A stretch of 43,222 nt of DNA from Bacteroidota bacterium (GCA_008933835.1 WBUG01000026.1:1-43222); one strand, 5' to 3'. Shown: positions 16,241-25,890, counted from the stretch's first letter. The notes: generated by a model not told the origin, from the letters alone. Numbers and translations are program-made.

Positions 16241-17601
16241 CCCGTGACCTCCTTTTGGAAGCGTTCGACGAGCGCCGCCGCTTCGGCGCGCGTACGCGCC
16301 TCGGCGATGATGCGGATGATCGGTTCGGTGTTGGATTTACGCAAATGTACCCAGGAGGAGGGGAAGTCGATCTTCAGTCCGTCATCCATGTTCGTCCGCT
16401 CGCTCTTCGCGTACCGGTCGTGCAGGCGCGCGAGGACCTCGTCCGGTTTCAGGGAACCGACCTCGATCTTGTTCTTCACAATCTCGTACGCCGGCAGGCC
16501 CGCCTTCAGTTCGGCGGACGAGCCGCCGCTCTCGGCCATCAGCTGCAGGAACAGCCCGATCCCCACCGCCGCGTCGCGGCTGAGGTGCACCTGCGGCAGG
16601 ATGACGCCGCCGCTCCCCTCGCCCCCGATGACGGAGCCGAGCTCCTTCATGCGCGAGGCGACGTTGATCTCGCCGACGGGGGTCCGGTGCACGGCCGCGC
16701 CGTACGTCGCCGCCACGTCCTCCACCGCGCGCGTGGTGGAGAGGTTCACCACCACGGAGTGCCCCGTGCGGCCGGCCCGCTGTTCCGCCGCCAGTACGTA
16801 CTTCACCGCCGAGACGATGGTGTACTCCTCGACGAAGGGACGCCCTTCGTTCGTGAAGAGTACCAGCCGGTCCGCGTCCGGATCGATGGCGAACCCGACG
16901 TCCGCCCGTTCGGCCGCGACGCGCGCCGCCAGCTCGGTCAGGTTCTCCGGCAGCGGTTCCGGCGTGTGGGCGAAGACGCCGCTCACGTCGCAGTGCAGCT
17001 CCACCACCTCGCAGCCGAAGGCGCGGAGCAGCTTCGGCACGATGGCGCCCCCCGAGGCGTTGACGCAGTCCGCCACCACCTTCAGCCGCCGGGCGGCGAT
17101 GGCGCGCACGTCGATGAAAGGGAGGGAGAGGATGGCGTCGATATGCGTGTCGATGAAACCGGGCTCCGGACGAAGCGTTCCCTGGCGGTCCCACGGACGG
17201 TACGCGAAGTTCCCCCGTTCTGCGATGGACCAGAACCGGGCGTTCTCCGCGCCGTTCAGGAACATGCCGGAGGGACCGATGAACTTCAGTCCGTTCCACA
17301 CCATCGGGTTATGGCTGGCGGTGACGGCGATCCCTCCCGCCGCCCGGAACCGCTCCACCGCCAGGCCGACGGTGGGGGTGGGGCAGACGCCGAGATCGAT
17401 CACGTCGCATCCGCTCTGCAGCAGCACGGCGATGACCGTGTCCGCAATGGACCGTCCGGTGATGCGGCCGTCACGTCCCACGGCGATGGTGCCGTGACCG
17501 GCGTACTCCGCGAACGCGGCGGCGTACTTCACCGCGGTCTCCGGCGTGAGGGACGACCCGACGATGCCGCGGATGCCCGAGATGCTGACCATGAGGGACA
17601 T
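16237..17601 (-). CDS. glmM: Phosphoglucosamine mutase, archaeal/Bacteroidota-type GlmM
   Basis: Interconverts glucosamine-6-phosphate and glucosamine-1-phosphate on the way to UDP-GlcNAc, using a phosphoserine. The 454 residues carry the four hallmark loops of the phosphohexomutase family: the active serine S96 in TASHNP, the Mg site DPDADR (D240, D242, D244), the sugar loop GGEGSGG (326-332) and the phosphate loop RKSNTEP (421-427). GEGSGG, rather than the GEQSGH of E. coli GlmM, points to the branch shared by archaea and Bacteroidota, where mannomutase or glucomutase activity is also possible. Start 17601 has AAAGG seven bases upstream; a second ATG lies three codons later. It overlaps the hydrolase gene by four bases. 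Confidence 0.88.
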   Translation of the reverse strand: MSLMVSISGIRGIVGSSLTPETAVKYAAAFAEYAGHGTIAVGRDGRITGRSIADTVIAVLLQSGCDVIDLGVCPTPTVGLAVERFRAAGGIAVTASHNPMVWNGLKFIGPSGMFLNGAENARFWSIAERGNFAYRPWDRQGTLRPEPGFIDTHIDAILSLPFIDVRAIAARRLKVVADCVNASGGAIVPKLLRAFGCEVVELHCDVSGVFAHTPEPLPENLTELAARVAAERADVGFAIDPDADRLVLFTNEGRPFVEEYTIVSAVKYVLAAEQRAGRTGHSVVVNLSTTRAVEDVAATYGAAVHRTPVGEINVASRMKELGSVIGGEGSGGVILPQVHLSRDAAVGIGLFLQLMAESGGSSAELKAGLPAYEIVKNKIEVGSLKPDEVLARLHDRYAKSERTNMDDGLKIDFPSSWVHLRKSNTEPIIRIIAEARTRAEAAALVERFQKEVTG

Positions 17602-17632
17602 GAAGGACCTTTCGCTGCGTGAATGTTCGGAA

Positions 17633-17663
17633 CCAAAATAAGAAAGGAAGTACGGAAGGGCAA
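17633..17663 (-). promoter_or_regulatory. Putative glmM promoter
   Basis: On the minus strand TTG (17663-17661), a 19-base spacer and TTATTTTGG (17641-17633) form a Bacteroidota-like promoter 32 bases before the glmM ATG. Confidence 0.5.
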
Positions 17664-17747
17664 GACGCTGTGACGGCGATGTTTGCAATTGTGCACCGGA
17701 TTGCCCATATTCACCTTCGCCACACGGCCATACATGGAAGGAGCCCT

Positions 17748-18221
17748 ATGAACGCGCGGAAACTCGTCAGAACATTCCTCATCGTCGGCGGAATCCTCTT
17801 CGGACTCATGCAGTTCGTGCAGCCGGACCGTACCAATCCACCGGTGGACCCGTCGCAGACGATGCAGAGCGCTCTGGCCGTTCCTGCGGACGTTTCCGCG
17901 CTTCTGGACCGCGGCTGCCGCGATTGTCACAGCAACAGCACGACATGGCCGTTCTATTCATACATCGCCCCCGCCTCCTGGCTCGTGTCGTATGACGTGG
18001 AGGAGGGGCGGAAGCACTTCAACATGTCCGAGTGGCAGAAGTACAAGTTCTCCCGCAAGACCAACATCCTCGGCGGCATCGCCTCCACCGTCAAAGAGAA
18101 AGAGATGCCGATGCCGAAGTATATCCCCCTGCATCCGGAGGCCGATTTCACGGATGCCGAACGCCAACGCATCATCGACTGGGCTCAGTCCGAAGCGGCC
18201 AAGCTGATGGGTGAGGAATGA
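17748..18221 (+). CDS. Heme-binding domain protein with CxxCH motif
   Basis: A 157-residue exported or membrane-anchored protein. Residues 5-24 form a hydrophobic signal/anchor. CRDCH (C57, C60, H61) is a c-type heme attachment motif, followed by SNSTTWPFYSYIAPASWLV, typical of the Haem_bd family common in Bacteroidota. Later, KEMPMPKYIPLHPEADFTDAERQRIIDWA completes the domain, including methionines that could be axial ligands. The likely role is periplasmic electron transfer or redox sensing. AAGGAG five bases before the ATG supports the start. It is divergent from glmM. Confidence 0.87.
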   Translation: MNARKLVRTFLIVGGILFGLMQFVQPDRTNPPVDPSQTMQSALAVPADVSALLDRGCRDCHSNSTTWPFYSYIAPASWLVSYDVEEGRKHFNMSEWQKYKFSRKTNILGGIASTVKEKEMPMPKYIPLHPEADFTDAERQRIIDWAQSEAAKLMGEE

Positions 18222-18402
18222 CATCCCCCTGCCACACCCTCCGCACCGGAATGTGACGCACCGTACTGCGATTTTCCGCGGATTCCACCATTATTGACGC
18301 ATTGTTGTGACCGGGACCGTCCGGCGGACGGACGGAGCGGGGCGTTTTCTTGCTTACCTCCCCAAAAATCCCAATATTGCGCGTAGAAATCGGAGTACTT
18401 CG
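18222..18402. other. Intergenic region with promoter-like sites
   Basis: About 180 bases without a gene. It contains ATTGACGCATTG (18293-18304), a 12-mer also found in the left-edge repeats. It also has a small CCGTCC/GGACGG hairpin near 18319, and TTG (18350-18352) plus AATATTGC (18373-18380) with a 20-base spacer, a plausible promoter for the CsgG-like lipoprotein gene 22 bases downstream. Confidence 0.45.
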
Positions 18403-19818
18403 ATGAACTCATTGGTTCGCCTTCTGGCTGCCGTCTTCGTTCCGGCGCTTCTCCTCATATCCTGCGGTCCCTCCTTGTCCGACATCACCCTGGACCTCCT
18501 CCAGGAGGGGCGGAACGACGAGGCACTCGCCCGTATGCGCCGTGCGGTGGTGCTGGAACCGACCGAACCGGCCTACCACCGGCTGATGGGGATCGCCCTC
18601 TATAACAAGAAGCAGTACGCCGAAGCCGCCAAGACCTTCGAGAAGGTGCTGAAAATGGACGAGGAGGACGACCAGTCCGCCTACTACCTCGCGGCGGCGT
18701 ACGAGGAGATGAAGGAGTATTCGAAAGCGATCCAGTACTACCGGCTGTACACTGAACTGACCTTTTACGGGGAATATAAGGAGCTGGTGGAAGCCCGCAT
18801 CAAGCTCCTCTACCGCCAGCAGATGGAGGCGGAAGTGCAGAAGGCGCTCCAGATGGAACAGCAGCTGGACGTGGCGAAAGTGCCGGTGAACACCCTGGCG
18901 GTGCTCTACTTCGAGAACAAAGGCCGGAAGAGCGAATACGACCCGCTCCGGAAGGGGCTCGCCGAGATGCTCATCACCGACCTCTCAAAAGTGAAAACGC
19001 TGCGGGTCGTCGAGCGGGTCCGACTGCAGCAGCTCGTGCAGGAGCTGAACCTTTCGGAGACCGACCTGGTGGACCAGAAGAGCGCCCCCCGGTTCGGGAA
19101 ACTGCTCGGCGCCTACCGGCTGGTGAAGGGATCGTTCTTCGAGCTCACCGGCGAAAAGATGAACATCGACGCCTTCGTCACCCGCACGCGTACCGGCTCC
19201 GTCGACGCAACGACGAACATCACCGGCTCCATGCAGGAGTTCTTCCGGATGGAGAAGGAGCTGGTCTTCAAGATCCTCGACGAGATGCAGATCAAGCTCA
19301 GCGACGAGGAGCGCCAGGCCATCCTCGAGGTCCCGACGGAGAACTTCTTCGCCTTCCTGCAATACTCGCGCGGACTCGAACTGGAGGACCGCGGGATGTA
19401 CACGCAGGCATACGAAGCGTATTCGCAGGCCGCGGCGGCGGACCCGGACTTCGCGCAGGCGAAATCCAGCGCCACATCCGCCAAGAAGGCGGAGAGCATC
19501 GTCGGCCCGACCTCCTCGTCCGGACAGAACACCCAGCAGCAGAGCGGTGAGAGCGGCGAGACGCCGCAGAGCGGCACCGAGAAGACCACCGGTTCGTCCC
19601 CCTCCAAACCGACGATGTCCGGCCCCATGGGCATCGGCGGACCGCCTCCCTCCAGCGATCCGCTCAACCGCTCCGGACAGGGGAGCGTCGGGGACCGGAT
19701 GAACAACACCATCAACAACATCCAGAACACCATCAATCCCGGTACCGGCTCGCAGACGCAGCCGCCGCCGACGGTGGTGTCACCGCTGCCGGGCCCGCCG
19801 AATCCGCCGGGAAACTGA
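18403..19818 (+). CDS. TPR and CsgG-like domain lipoprotein
   Basis: A 471-residue lipoprotein: signal sequence with lipobox LISC (C21). Residues 25-150 hold TPR repeats (YHRLMGIALYNKKQYAEAAKTF-type). From about 163 to 325 lies a CsgG/FlgO-like domain beginning NTLAVLYFENKG, with LAEMLITDLSKVKTLRVVERVRLQQLV and LLGAYRLVKGSFF. After a short TPR-like piece (FLQYSRGLELEDRGMYTQA), the last 100 residues are a Gln/Ser/Pro/Gly/Asn low-complexity tail. The CsgG-like part is clearly paralogous to the protein at 25891. CsgG proteins act at the outer membrane in curli export; whether this one forms a pore is unknown. The giant T9SS gene begins one base after its stop, implying coupling. Confidence 0.83.
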   Translation: MNSLVRLLAAVFVPALLLISCGPSLSDITLDLLQEGRNDEALARMRRAVVLEPTEPAYHRLMGIALYNKKQYAEAAKTFEKVLKMDEEDDQSAYYLAAAYEEMKEYSKAIQYYRLYTELTFYGEYKELVEARIKLLYRQQMEAEVQKALQMEQQLDVAKVPVNTLAVLYFENKGRKSEYDPLRKGLAEMLITDLSKVKTLRVVERVRLQQLVQELNLSETDLVDQKSAPRFGKLLGAYRLVKGSFFELTGEKMNIDAFVTRTRTGSVDATTNITGSMQEFFRMEKELVFKILDEMQIKLSDEERQAILEVPTENFFAFLQYSRGLELEDRGMYTQAYEAYSQAAAADPDFAQAKSSATSAKKAESIVGPTSSSGQNTQQQSGESGETPQSGTEKTTGSSPSKPTMSGPMGIGGPPPSSDPLNRSGQGSVGDRMNNTINNIQNTINPGTGSQTQPPPTVVSPLPGPPNPPGN

Positions 19819-19819
19819 G

Positions 19820-22800
19820 ATGCGCCCGCTCGCAGCGATACTCTTCCTCCTCTCCGCGGCGTTCGCACAGAACGTGACCATCACGCCGCTGGGACCCTCC
19901 GGCGGGATCATCACTCTGCTCAAAGCGTCCGCGGACGATGCGGCGGTCCTCGCGGTCGTCGCGGAAGGACCGATGGTCCGTTCCGTCGACGGAGGTTTCA
20001 CCTGGTCGACCGTCGCCTCCTTCCTTCCGACCGGTGCGGGGAACCAACGGCCCGAGATCGCCGACATCGCCTTCCATCCGTACTCCTCCGACACCGTCCT
20101 CGCCGCCACCACCGCCGGTCTGTACCGCAGTTCCGACCGCGGCGCCACCTGGACGTTCATCTCCGGCGGACCGACCCCGCGCTACAGCGTCCGGTACGCT
20201 CCCGCCAATCCCGCCATCGTCATCGGTTCGGACGGCGCCGGCGTGCTCCGTTCGACCGACGGGGGATGGTCGTGGTCGCCGCTGAAGGACAATACGTTCT
20301 TTGGCAACCGTCCCGTCCGCCGCGTTGCGGTCCATCCTGCCGACGCCGAACCGTTCTCGATGCGCATCGCCGCAACGACAACGTTCGACGACACGACCGG
20401 CATCTTCCTCACCACCAATGGCGGCGCCGCCTGGCAACCGATGGTGACCGGCCTACCGAAAGGGGCCGCCCGGCGCATTTACGCCGCGGAGATCGATTCC
20501 ACCGGACTCGGCAAGACGCACTTCCGCGTCGTCATCGGCACGGCGGACGGCGTGTACGGCATGCAGACCGACCAGTACCAGGGGGCATGGCAGGCGGTAA
20601 AGAACAACGCGCTGCCGTTCAAGGGGACCGTCACCGGCGGCGCGTTCATCTACGACTCCTACGACCAGCTGACCCAGCAGCATAAGTTCAGTTTCTTCCT
20701 CTCGTCCAACGGCTCGGAGTACGACGGGCCGCCGGCGGCGTACACCCCCGCGCACGGGCTCTTCCGCATCGATTCGCGCTACAGCACCATCATCACCGTC
20801 GGCGCGCTGCAGCCGCCGGTCGTCCGGGTGTTCGACGGTCTGTGCGACATCGTCTCCATCGCATCGCCCGTGTCGGCGAACAAACAGAAACTGTACCTCG
20901 GCACGTCGGACGGCATCTTCGTCTCGATGGACGGCGGCACGACGTGGGAGCGGAGGAACACCGGCATCAAGCATGCCGTGGTGCGGAACGTCGTTTCGGT
21001 GGAGGGACCGGGCGGCTCCGGAACGCTCTATGCGGCGGTGTACGGCGGCGGAGTGAAGCGCTCAACGGACGACGGCGCGACCTGGTCGACGGCCGGCACC
21101 GGCATCAATAATCCGTACGTCACCGCGGTGGCGGCGGACCGCCGACGGGGCATCCTCTACGCCGGAAGCGTCTTCACATTACAGCAATCCATCGACAACG
21201 GCAAGACCTGGACGGTCCTCTTCACGGCCGATTCCACCATGGTGGTGACGCCGGAACGATTCACGACGCGGGAGAACGAATCGACCATCCGCATCTCACC
21301 GGTGGACCCGAACCTGCTCCTCTACCGCACGTCGGCGTACGGACTCCGCCTCAGCACGAACAGCGGCGTGAGCTGGCACCGCCTTACGATGCCCCCGGCG
21401 CTCGACACGATCCATACGCCGGAGAACATCGCGTTCGATCCAGTCGAGGCCAACACCATCTATCTTGCCGGCGGCCGCATCTACCGCTCCGCCGACCTCG
21501 GCCAGCATTGGAGCGATATCTCGGGGAACATCCCCGTCTCGGTCTTCGTGCCGGAACTCGGTCGCGAATCGGGGCTGGAGATGGTCAGTCCCACCGTCAA
21601 CCCATCCGATCCCTCCGAGATCTTCGTCGCGTCCACGCTGAGCGAGCGCGACGGCGGACCGTACCTCCTGTACCGAACGAGCGATGCCGGTCAGTCGTGG
21701 CAGTCGATGGACACCGCCGTGCGCGTCTACGATGTGGAGTTCGACCGGTACGACGCGAAGCGGCTCGTCGCCTCCGGTCCGTCCGGCGTGTTCCGCTCCG
21801 TGAACGGCGGTTCCTCCTGGTCGTCGATGATGACGCAGACGCAGCGCCCTTCGTTCTATCTTACGGATGCGCACGTTTCCGACCAGGACCGATATTATTT
21901 CGGCAGCGACCAGGGGGTCGTCCGCGGTGTCATCGACGAGCCGCCGTTCCTTACGGTCGACACGGCGGTGGTGGACTTCGGTCTCGTGATGGCGGGAGGG
22001 ATGGAGGAGTACCGTCTTGTGACGCTGAAGAACTCGTCCGGACTCCGGAACGTGCGGGTCCGGTTCGCCGGTCTCTCCGACACCGCGGCGTTCCGGTACG
22101 AAGGCATTCCTGAGTACGACATCCCGGCGGGCCAGTCCGCCGCCTTCACCGTCCGTTTCGCCCCGCTCACGGGCGGAGCGCGGACGGCGCTCCTCCGGTT
22201 CGTCACCACCGACCCGCGCATCGACACGCTTCGCATCGTTCTGAAAGGGGGCGCGTTCTCGGAACCCCTCTTCTCCTTCCTGTCCGCTGACGCCGGCGCG
22301 GTGCTCGTCGGCCGCGACACGGTCCTCACGCTGCAGCTGAACAACGAGTTCGGCGGTTCGGCGGTCTCGCTGCAGTTCCTCGGCAGTACCGATTCGTCCT
22401 CCTTCCGTTACCTCGGCCCGGCGTCGCTCGTCGTGGACACCGGCGCGACTGCGGCGCTCCAGTTCCGTTTTGCTCCCCGGACGGCCGGCGTGAAACGGAC
22501 CTCCTTCGGTTTCTCCACCAGCGACCCGCGGTTCCCGTCGGTGCAGCTGCGCATGACCGGCACCGGCGTCACGCGGAACTTCGTCTCCCGACGCATCCTC
22601 TTCGACACCTCCGTGGGCCTTCCGGCGTCCAACGGTGCGTCGATGAAGGAGAACTATTCGTTCCTCCTCCGTGCGCTGGACCGGGCGGACATCGCCGCGG
22701 ACCTTGCGGCGGATCGGCCTTCCACAGCATACTCTGCCGTGATGTACGTGCAGCCGGACGGTCCTCCGCCGCCGGAGGTCATCGATTCGCTCCGCCGCTA

Positions 22801-24628
22801 CGTGCTGAACGGAGGCACGGTCGTCGCGGTGGGCGACCACGGGTTCGGGGCCGGACTGCCGTTCAACACGTTCCTCCATGACAGTGTCTGGGCCGCCGCG
22901 GGACTCCGCACCGGCCTCCGCTTCGAACCGGACCAGCTCGTCGACGCGTCGACGAACAGCACCACGCACGGCGGTACGCTCACCGCCTATCCCGCGGTCC
23001 GCTCGGCATTGACGAACAATGTGGACAGCATCGCCCTTCTCACCGCTTCGAGCATCACCGTCGACTCCGCCGTCGCCAACGCCGCGGCGCTGTTCGTCGC
23101 CCGCTCGCCGATGCTCTATTCCATCCGGGAGGGTGACACGTCGTACACGGCCGTTCCGTCCGCCGCGGTGGCGGCGGTCAGCCGGCTGGGAAAAGGGAAG
23201 GTCATCGCCCTCTCCGACCGGCACTTGTGGGAGAACGGCATGTTCCTCGACTCGATGGTGCAGTACGGGCTCTTCAGCGCCCGGAACCTCCAGTTCGCGC
23301 TGAACGTCTTCGGCACCGTGGACAACTACACGGCCGTGCTGCCGAATCCCACGCCGCAGGAGGCGTACCAGCTCATCAGCATCCCGTTCCACTTCAGTGA
23401 TTCGTCGGTCCTCGCCCTCTTCAAGGACCTCGGCCGTCCCAACGACCTCGTCTGGCGGATGTTCGGACGCTGGACCGATGCGGCCGGATACGAGGAGTTC
23501 CCTGACCAGTTCAAGTCGGTGCGTCGCGGCGAAGCGTACTGGCTCATCACCAAACAGCGGACCGGCATCTCCTTCGGCACCACGGAGGTGCAGGGCTCCG
23601 AAGCGGACTTCGAACTCACGCTCCAGCCCGGATTCACCATGCTCGGCAATCCGTTCCCGTACGCCGTGAGCTGGGCGGAATCGTTCCGGGAGGACACTTC
23701 GGTCTCGGCGGTGCTCTGGCGGTACGACGGACGCTGGGACACCACCACGCAGGTGATGCGGCCGTTCGAAGGGTACTTCGTCCGCAACCGTTCACAGGTC
23801 AAGAAGACCGTCCGTATCAGTTCCGTTCCCGTCGACCTGTCGCTTTCGGTGCCGAAGTTCTCGTCATTCCAGGACGTCGCCGCCCCGGACGAATGGGTGC
23901 TCCGCATCGCCGCCGAGTGCGGCGACGCGTCTGACCGCGTCAATTTCGCCGGGCGTCGTCACGGTGCGCACATCAATGACGATCCGTTCGACCTCGACGA
24001 TCCGCCCCCCGCACCGGGGAAGAGCGTCTCGGTCACGTTCCGCAACGGAACACGCCGGCTTGCGTCGGACATGCGGCCGGTATCGGCGGACGGCGGAGTG
24101 TGGGAGTTCGAAGTGGGCACCGGCGCTCCGGGAGCCGTCGTCCGTCTTCTGCTGGAGCGCAGCGGCGTACTGCCGCCGGGGCACTCGATGGTCCTGCTGG
24201 ACATTGAGAAGGAAAGAGCGTATGCTGTGACGGGCACGAAGGAGGTCACGATCCCGTTCGGACGGAACGAGATCCGGCGCGGATTCCGGCTGCTCACGGG
24301 GAACGAACGGTTCCTGGCGGAGCATTCCGGCGGCATACCGCTGACGCCGGTGGAATACGCTCTGCATCAGAACTACCCGAACCCGTTCAATCCTGTGACC
24401 AATATCACATACGGCCTGGCCAGGAGCGGCGAGGTTCGGCTGGAAGTGTTCAATCTCCTCGGACAGAAGGTCCGTACATTGTACCGCGGTTTTCAGCCGG
24501 CCGGAACGTTCACCGCGGTCTGGGACGGCCGAAACGACGAAAATTCGCCCGTCTCAAGCGGCGTATACTATTATAGGCTGCAGAGCCGCGAGTACTCGGC
24601 AATGCGCAAGATGACGCTCATCAAGTAA
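19820..24628 (+). CDS. Giant T9SS-sorted surface protein with BNR/sortilin-like repeats
   Basis: A 1602-residue secreted protein. A signal peptide (MRPLAAILFLLSAAFAQ) is followed by about 690 residues of BNR/sortilin-type beta-propeller repeats, recognisable by S.DGG.TW, SSDRGATW and STNSGVSW motifs. Residues 710-915 are two ASPM/SPD-2/Hydin-like immunoglobulin domains (VVDFGLVMAGG, FTVRFAP, FRFAPRTAG). About 920-1060 resemble a glutamine-amidotransferase-like fold (VIDSLRRYVLNGGTVVAVGDHG) with no catalytic residues I can assign. Residues 1511-1602 are the T9SS type A sorting domain (HQNYPNPFNP, VFNLLGQKVRTL, SGVYYYRL). The protein should pass the outer membrane by T9SS and be anchored or released. 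The start lies one base after the upstream stop. Confidence 0.88.
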   Translation: MRPLAAILFLLSAAFAQNVTITPLGPSGGIITLLKASADDAAVLAVVAEGPMVRSVDGGFTWSTVASFLPTGAGNQRPEIADIAFHPYSSDTVLAATTAGLYRSSDRGATWTFISGGPTPRYSVRYAPANPAIVIGSDGAGVLRSTDGGWSWSPLKDNTFFGNRPVRRVAVHPADAEPFSMRIAATTTFDDTTGIFLTTNGGAAWQPMVTGLPKGAARRIYAAEIDSTGLGKTHFRVVIGTADGVYGMQTDQYQGAWQAVKNNALPFKGTVTGGAFIYDSYDQLTQQHKFSFFLSSNGSEYDGPPAAYTPAHGLFRIDSRYSTIITVGALQPPVVRVFDGLCDIVSIASPVSANKQKLYLGTSDGIFVSMDGGTTWERRNTGIKHAVVRNVVSVEGPGGSGTLYAAVYGGGVKRSTDDGATWSTAGTGINNPYVTAVAADRRRGILYAGSVFTLQQSIDNGKTWTVLFTADSTMVVTPERFTTRENESTIRISPVDPNLLLYRTSAYGLRLSTNSGVSWHRLTMPPALDTIHTPENIAFDPVEANTIYLAGGRIYRSADLGQHWSDISGNIPVSVFVPELGRESGLEMVSPTVNPSDPSEIFVASTLSERDGGPYLLYRTSDAGQSWQSMDTAVRVYDVEFDRYDAKRLVASGPSGVFRSVNGGSSWSSMMTQTQRPSFYLTDAHVSDQDRYYFGSDQGVVRGVIDEPPFLTVDTAVVDFGLVMAGGMEEYRLVTLKNSSGLRNVRVRFAGLSDTAAFRYEGIPEYDIPAGQSAAFTVRFAPLTGGARTALLRFVTTDPRIDTLRIVLKGGAFSEPLFSFLSADAGAVLVGRDTVLTLQLNNEFGGSAVSLQFLGSTDSSSFRYLGPASLVVDTGATAALQFRFAPRTAGVKRTSFGFSTSDPRFPSVQLRMTGTGVTRNFVSRRILFDTSVGLPASNGASMKENYSFLLRALDRADIAADLAADRPSTAYSAVMYVQPDGPPPPEVIDSLRRYVLNGGTVVAVGDHGFGAGLPFNTFLHDSVWAAAGLRTGLRFEPDQLVDASTNSTTHGGTLTAYPAVRSALTNNVDSIALLTASSITVDSAVANAAALFVARSPMLYSIREGDTSYTAVPSAAVAAVSRLGKGKVIALSDRHLWENGMFLDSMVQYGLFSARNLQFALNVFGTVDNYTAVLPNPTPQEAYQLISIPFHFSDSSVLALFKDLGRPNDLVWRMFGRWTDAAGYEEFPDQFKSVRRGEAYWLITKQRTGISFGTTEVQGSEADFELTLQPGFTMLGNPFPYAVSWAESFREDTSVSAVLWRYDGRWDTTTQVMRPFEGYFVRNRSQVKKTVRISSVPVDLSLSVPKFSSFQDVAAPDEWVLRIAAECGDASDRVNFAGRRHGAHINDDPFDLDDPPPAPGKSVSVTFRNGTRRLASDMRPVSADGGVWEFEVGTGAPGAVVRLLLERSGVLPPGHSMVLLDIEKERAYAVTGTKEVTIPFGRNEIRRGFRLLTGNERFLAEHSGGIPLTPVEYALHQNYPNPFNPVTNITYGLARSGEVRLEVFNLLGQKVRTLYRGFQPAGTFTAVWDGRNDENSPVSSGVYYYRLQSREYSAMRKMTLIK

Positions 24629-24640
24629 ATCCTCAATGTG

Positions 24641-25846
24641 ATGATACGTACAACTTCCGACCTCCGAACTCTCCATATTGGGGCTGTCATTTTTTTAGGA
24701 CTGGCCGTCACGATACCGTTACGGTCACAGATCGCGAAGCCGGGATACGACGACCGACTGCTCTTCAAAGGCGCCACCGGAGCGGTCATCGGCGGAACGG
24801 TGCAGCAGTGGACGCTGAACGACACCGGCACGTTCTTCCAGTTCTCCGCCCCCTTTTCCGTCTCGGTGCCGGTCGGCAACCGGATGCTGCTGTCGGTGAC
24901 GAACTCCGGAATGTCGTCCTCGTCGGACCGGGCGGATGTGGCGGGCATCGTGGACACGCGCGTCGGACTTTCGTACGTGCTACCCGGTGACCGGATCTGG
25001 CTGACGGCCGGCGCGAGCATCCCCACCGGAACGACGGAGCTGGACGAGGCGAACGGTGAGCTCGACCTGTCGAAGTACATCACGCAGCCGGCGTTCGCGT
25101 TCCGCACGCCGGTGTTCGGCCAGGGGTTCAGCGGGAACGCGGGGGTCGCCTACGCGGCGCCGCTGACGCGGCGGCTGGTCTTCGGTCTGGGCACGTCGTT
25201 CTTCTACCGCGGCGAGTACCGGCCGGTGAAGAGTTCCGGCGATTCGGGTGCGGTCGCGTTCGACTACGATCCCGGGGACGAGGTCTCCGTGAACATGGGG
25301 ATCGATTACATCACGTATTCCAAAGCCGCGCGGGTCTCGTTCGACCTCACCGCGACGTACTTCTTCGACGACCGGCTCAACGGTGCAACGGTGTTCCGTT
25401 CCGGTCCGCGGTTCTCCCTCTTCGGCGTGTACGCGCTGCGCACGGGGGAGTTCTCGCACGCGCTGAACGCCCGGCTCCGCTACCGTCTGCAGAACGCCTA
25501 CATCACGGCCGGGACGGAGACGAAGTACGATGCGGCCGTGCAGGGCGAAGCGCAGTACACGCTCACCCGGCCGCTCACCGACTGGCTCGTCGGCACCGGT
25601 TCCGTGGAGCTCAAGTACTACACGCCGGACCAGGTCCCCTTCGGCGGATCCATCGTCAAGACCGGCGACGCGACCGTGGTGTCGGTCGGCGCGGACCTGC
25701 TGCTGCTCGTGTCGGACATCGTGACGCCGACGGTGACCCTCCGCTACGCGGCGGGGACCAGCACCATCGCGGACGGTGCGTTCAACGAAGTGTCGTACGA
25801 CGTCACCGGCCTCGAGGCCGGCGTCGGTCTGAAGGTCTCGTTCTGA
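24641..25846 (+). CDS. Outer-membrane beta-barrel protein
   Basis: A 401-residue protein of unrecognised family. The N-terminus has a hydrophobic segment (IGAVIFLGLAVTIPLRSQ) that fits a signal peptide. The rest is rich in alternating strands with aromatic girdles (LTAGASIPTGTTELD, FGLGTSFFYRGEYRPV, YRLQNAYITAGTETKYDA) and ends GVGLKVSF, a typical terminal barrel strand. It could be a pore or a docking partner for the preceding giant protein. A GTG three bases earlier is an alternative start. It lies 12 bases after the T9SS gene and 44 before the next. Confidence 0.72.
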   Translation: MIRTTSDLRTLHIGAVIFLGLAVTIPLRSQIAKPGYDDRLLFKGATGAVIGGTVQQWTLNDTGTFFQFSAPFSVSVPVGNRMLLSVTNSGMSSSSDRADVAGIVDTRVGLSYVLPGDRIWLTAGASIPTGTTELDEANGELDLSKYITQPAFAFRTPVFGQGFSGNAGVAYAAPLTRRLVFGLGTSFFYRGEYRPVKSSGDSGAVAFDYDPGDEVSVNMGIDYITYSKAARVSFDLTATYFFDDRLNGATVFRSGPRFSLFGVYALRTGEFSHALNARLRYRLQNAYITAGTETKYDAAVQGEAQYTLTRPLTDWLVGTGSVELKYYTPDQVPFGGSIVKTGDATVVSVGADLLLLVSDIVTPTVTLRYAAGTSTIADGAFNEVSYDVTGLEAGVGLKVSF

Positions 25847-25890
25847 CAAGTGTCGTTCTTATGTCTCATCAATCCGGAAGGATCATTCCT

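Noticed and set aside
18295-18300. E. coli type -35 box (TTGACG)
   Set aside because: No -10-like hexamer lies 16-18 bases downstream; the repeated 12-mer context fits a dispersed motif better.
21296-23392. Long antisense frame inside the giant T9SS gene
   Set aside because: Arg/Glu/Val-rich shadow composition, no homology that I recognise, fully inside a convincing gene.
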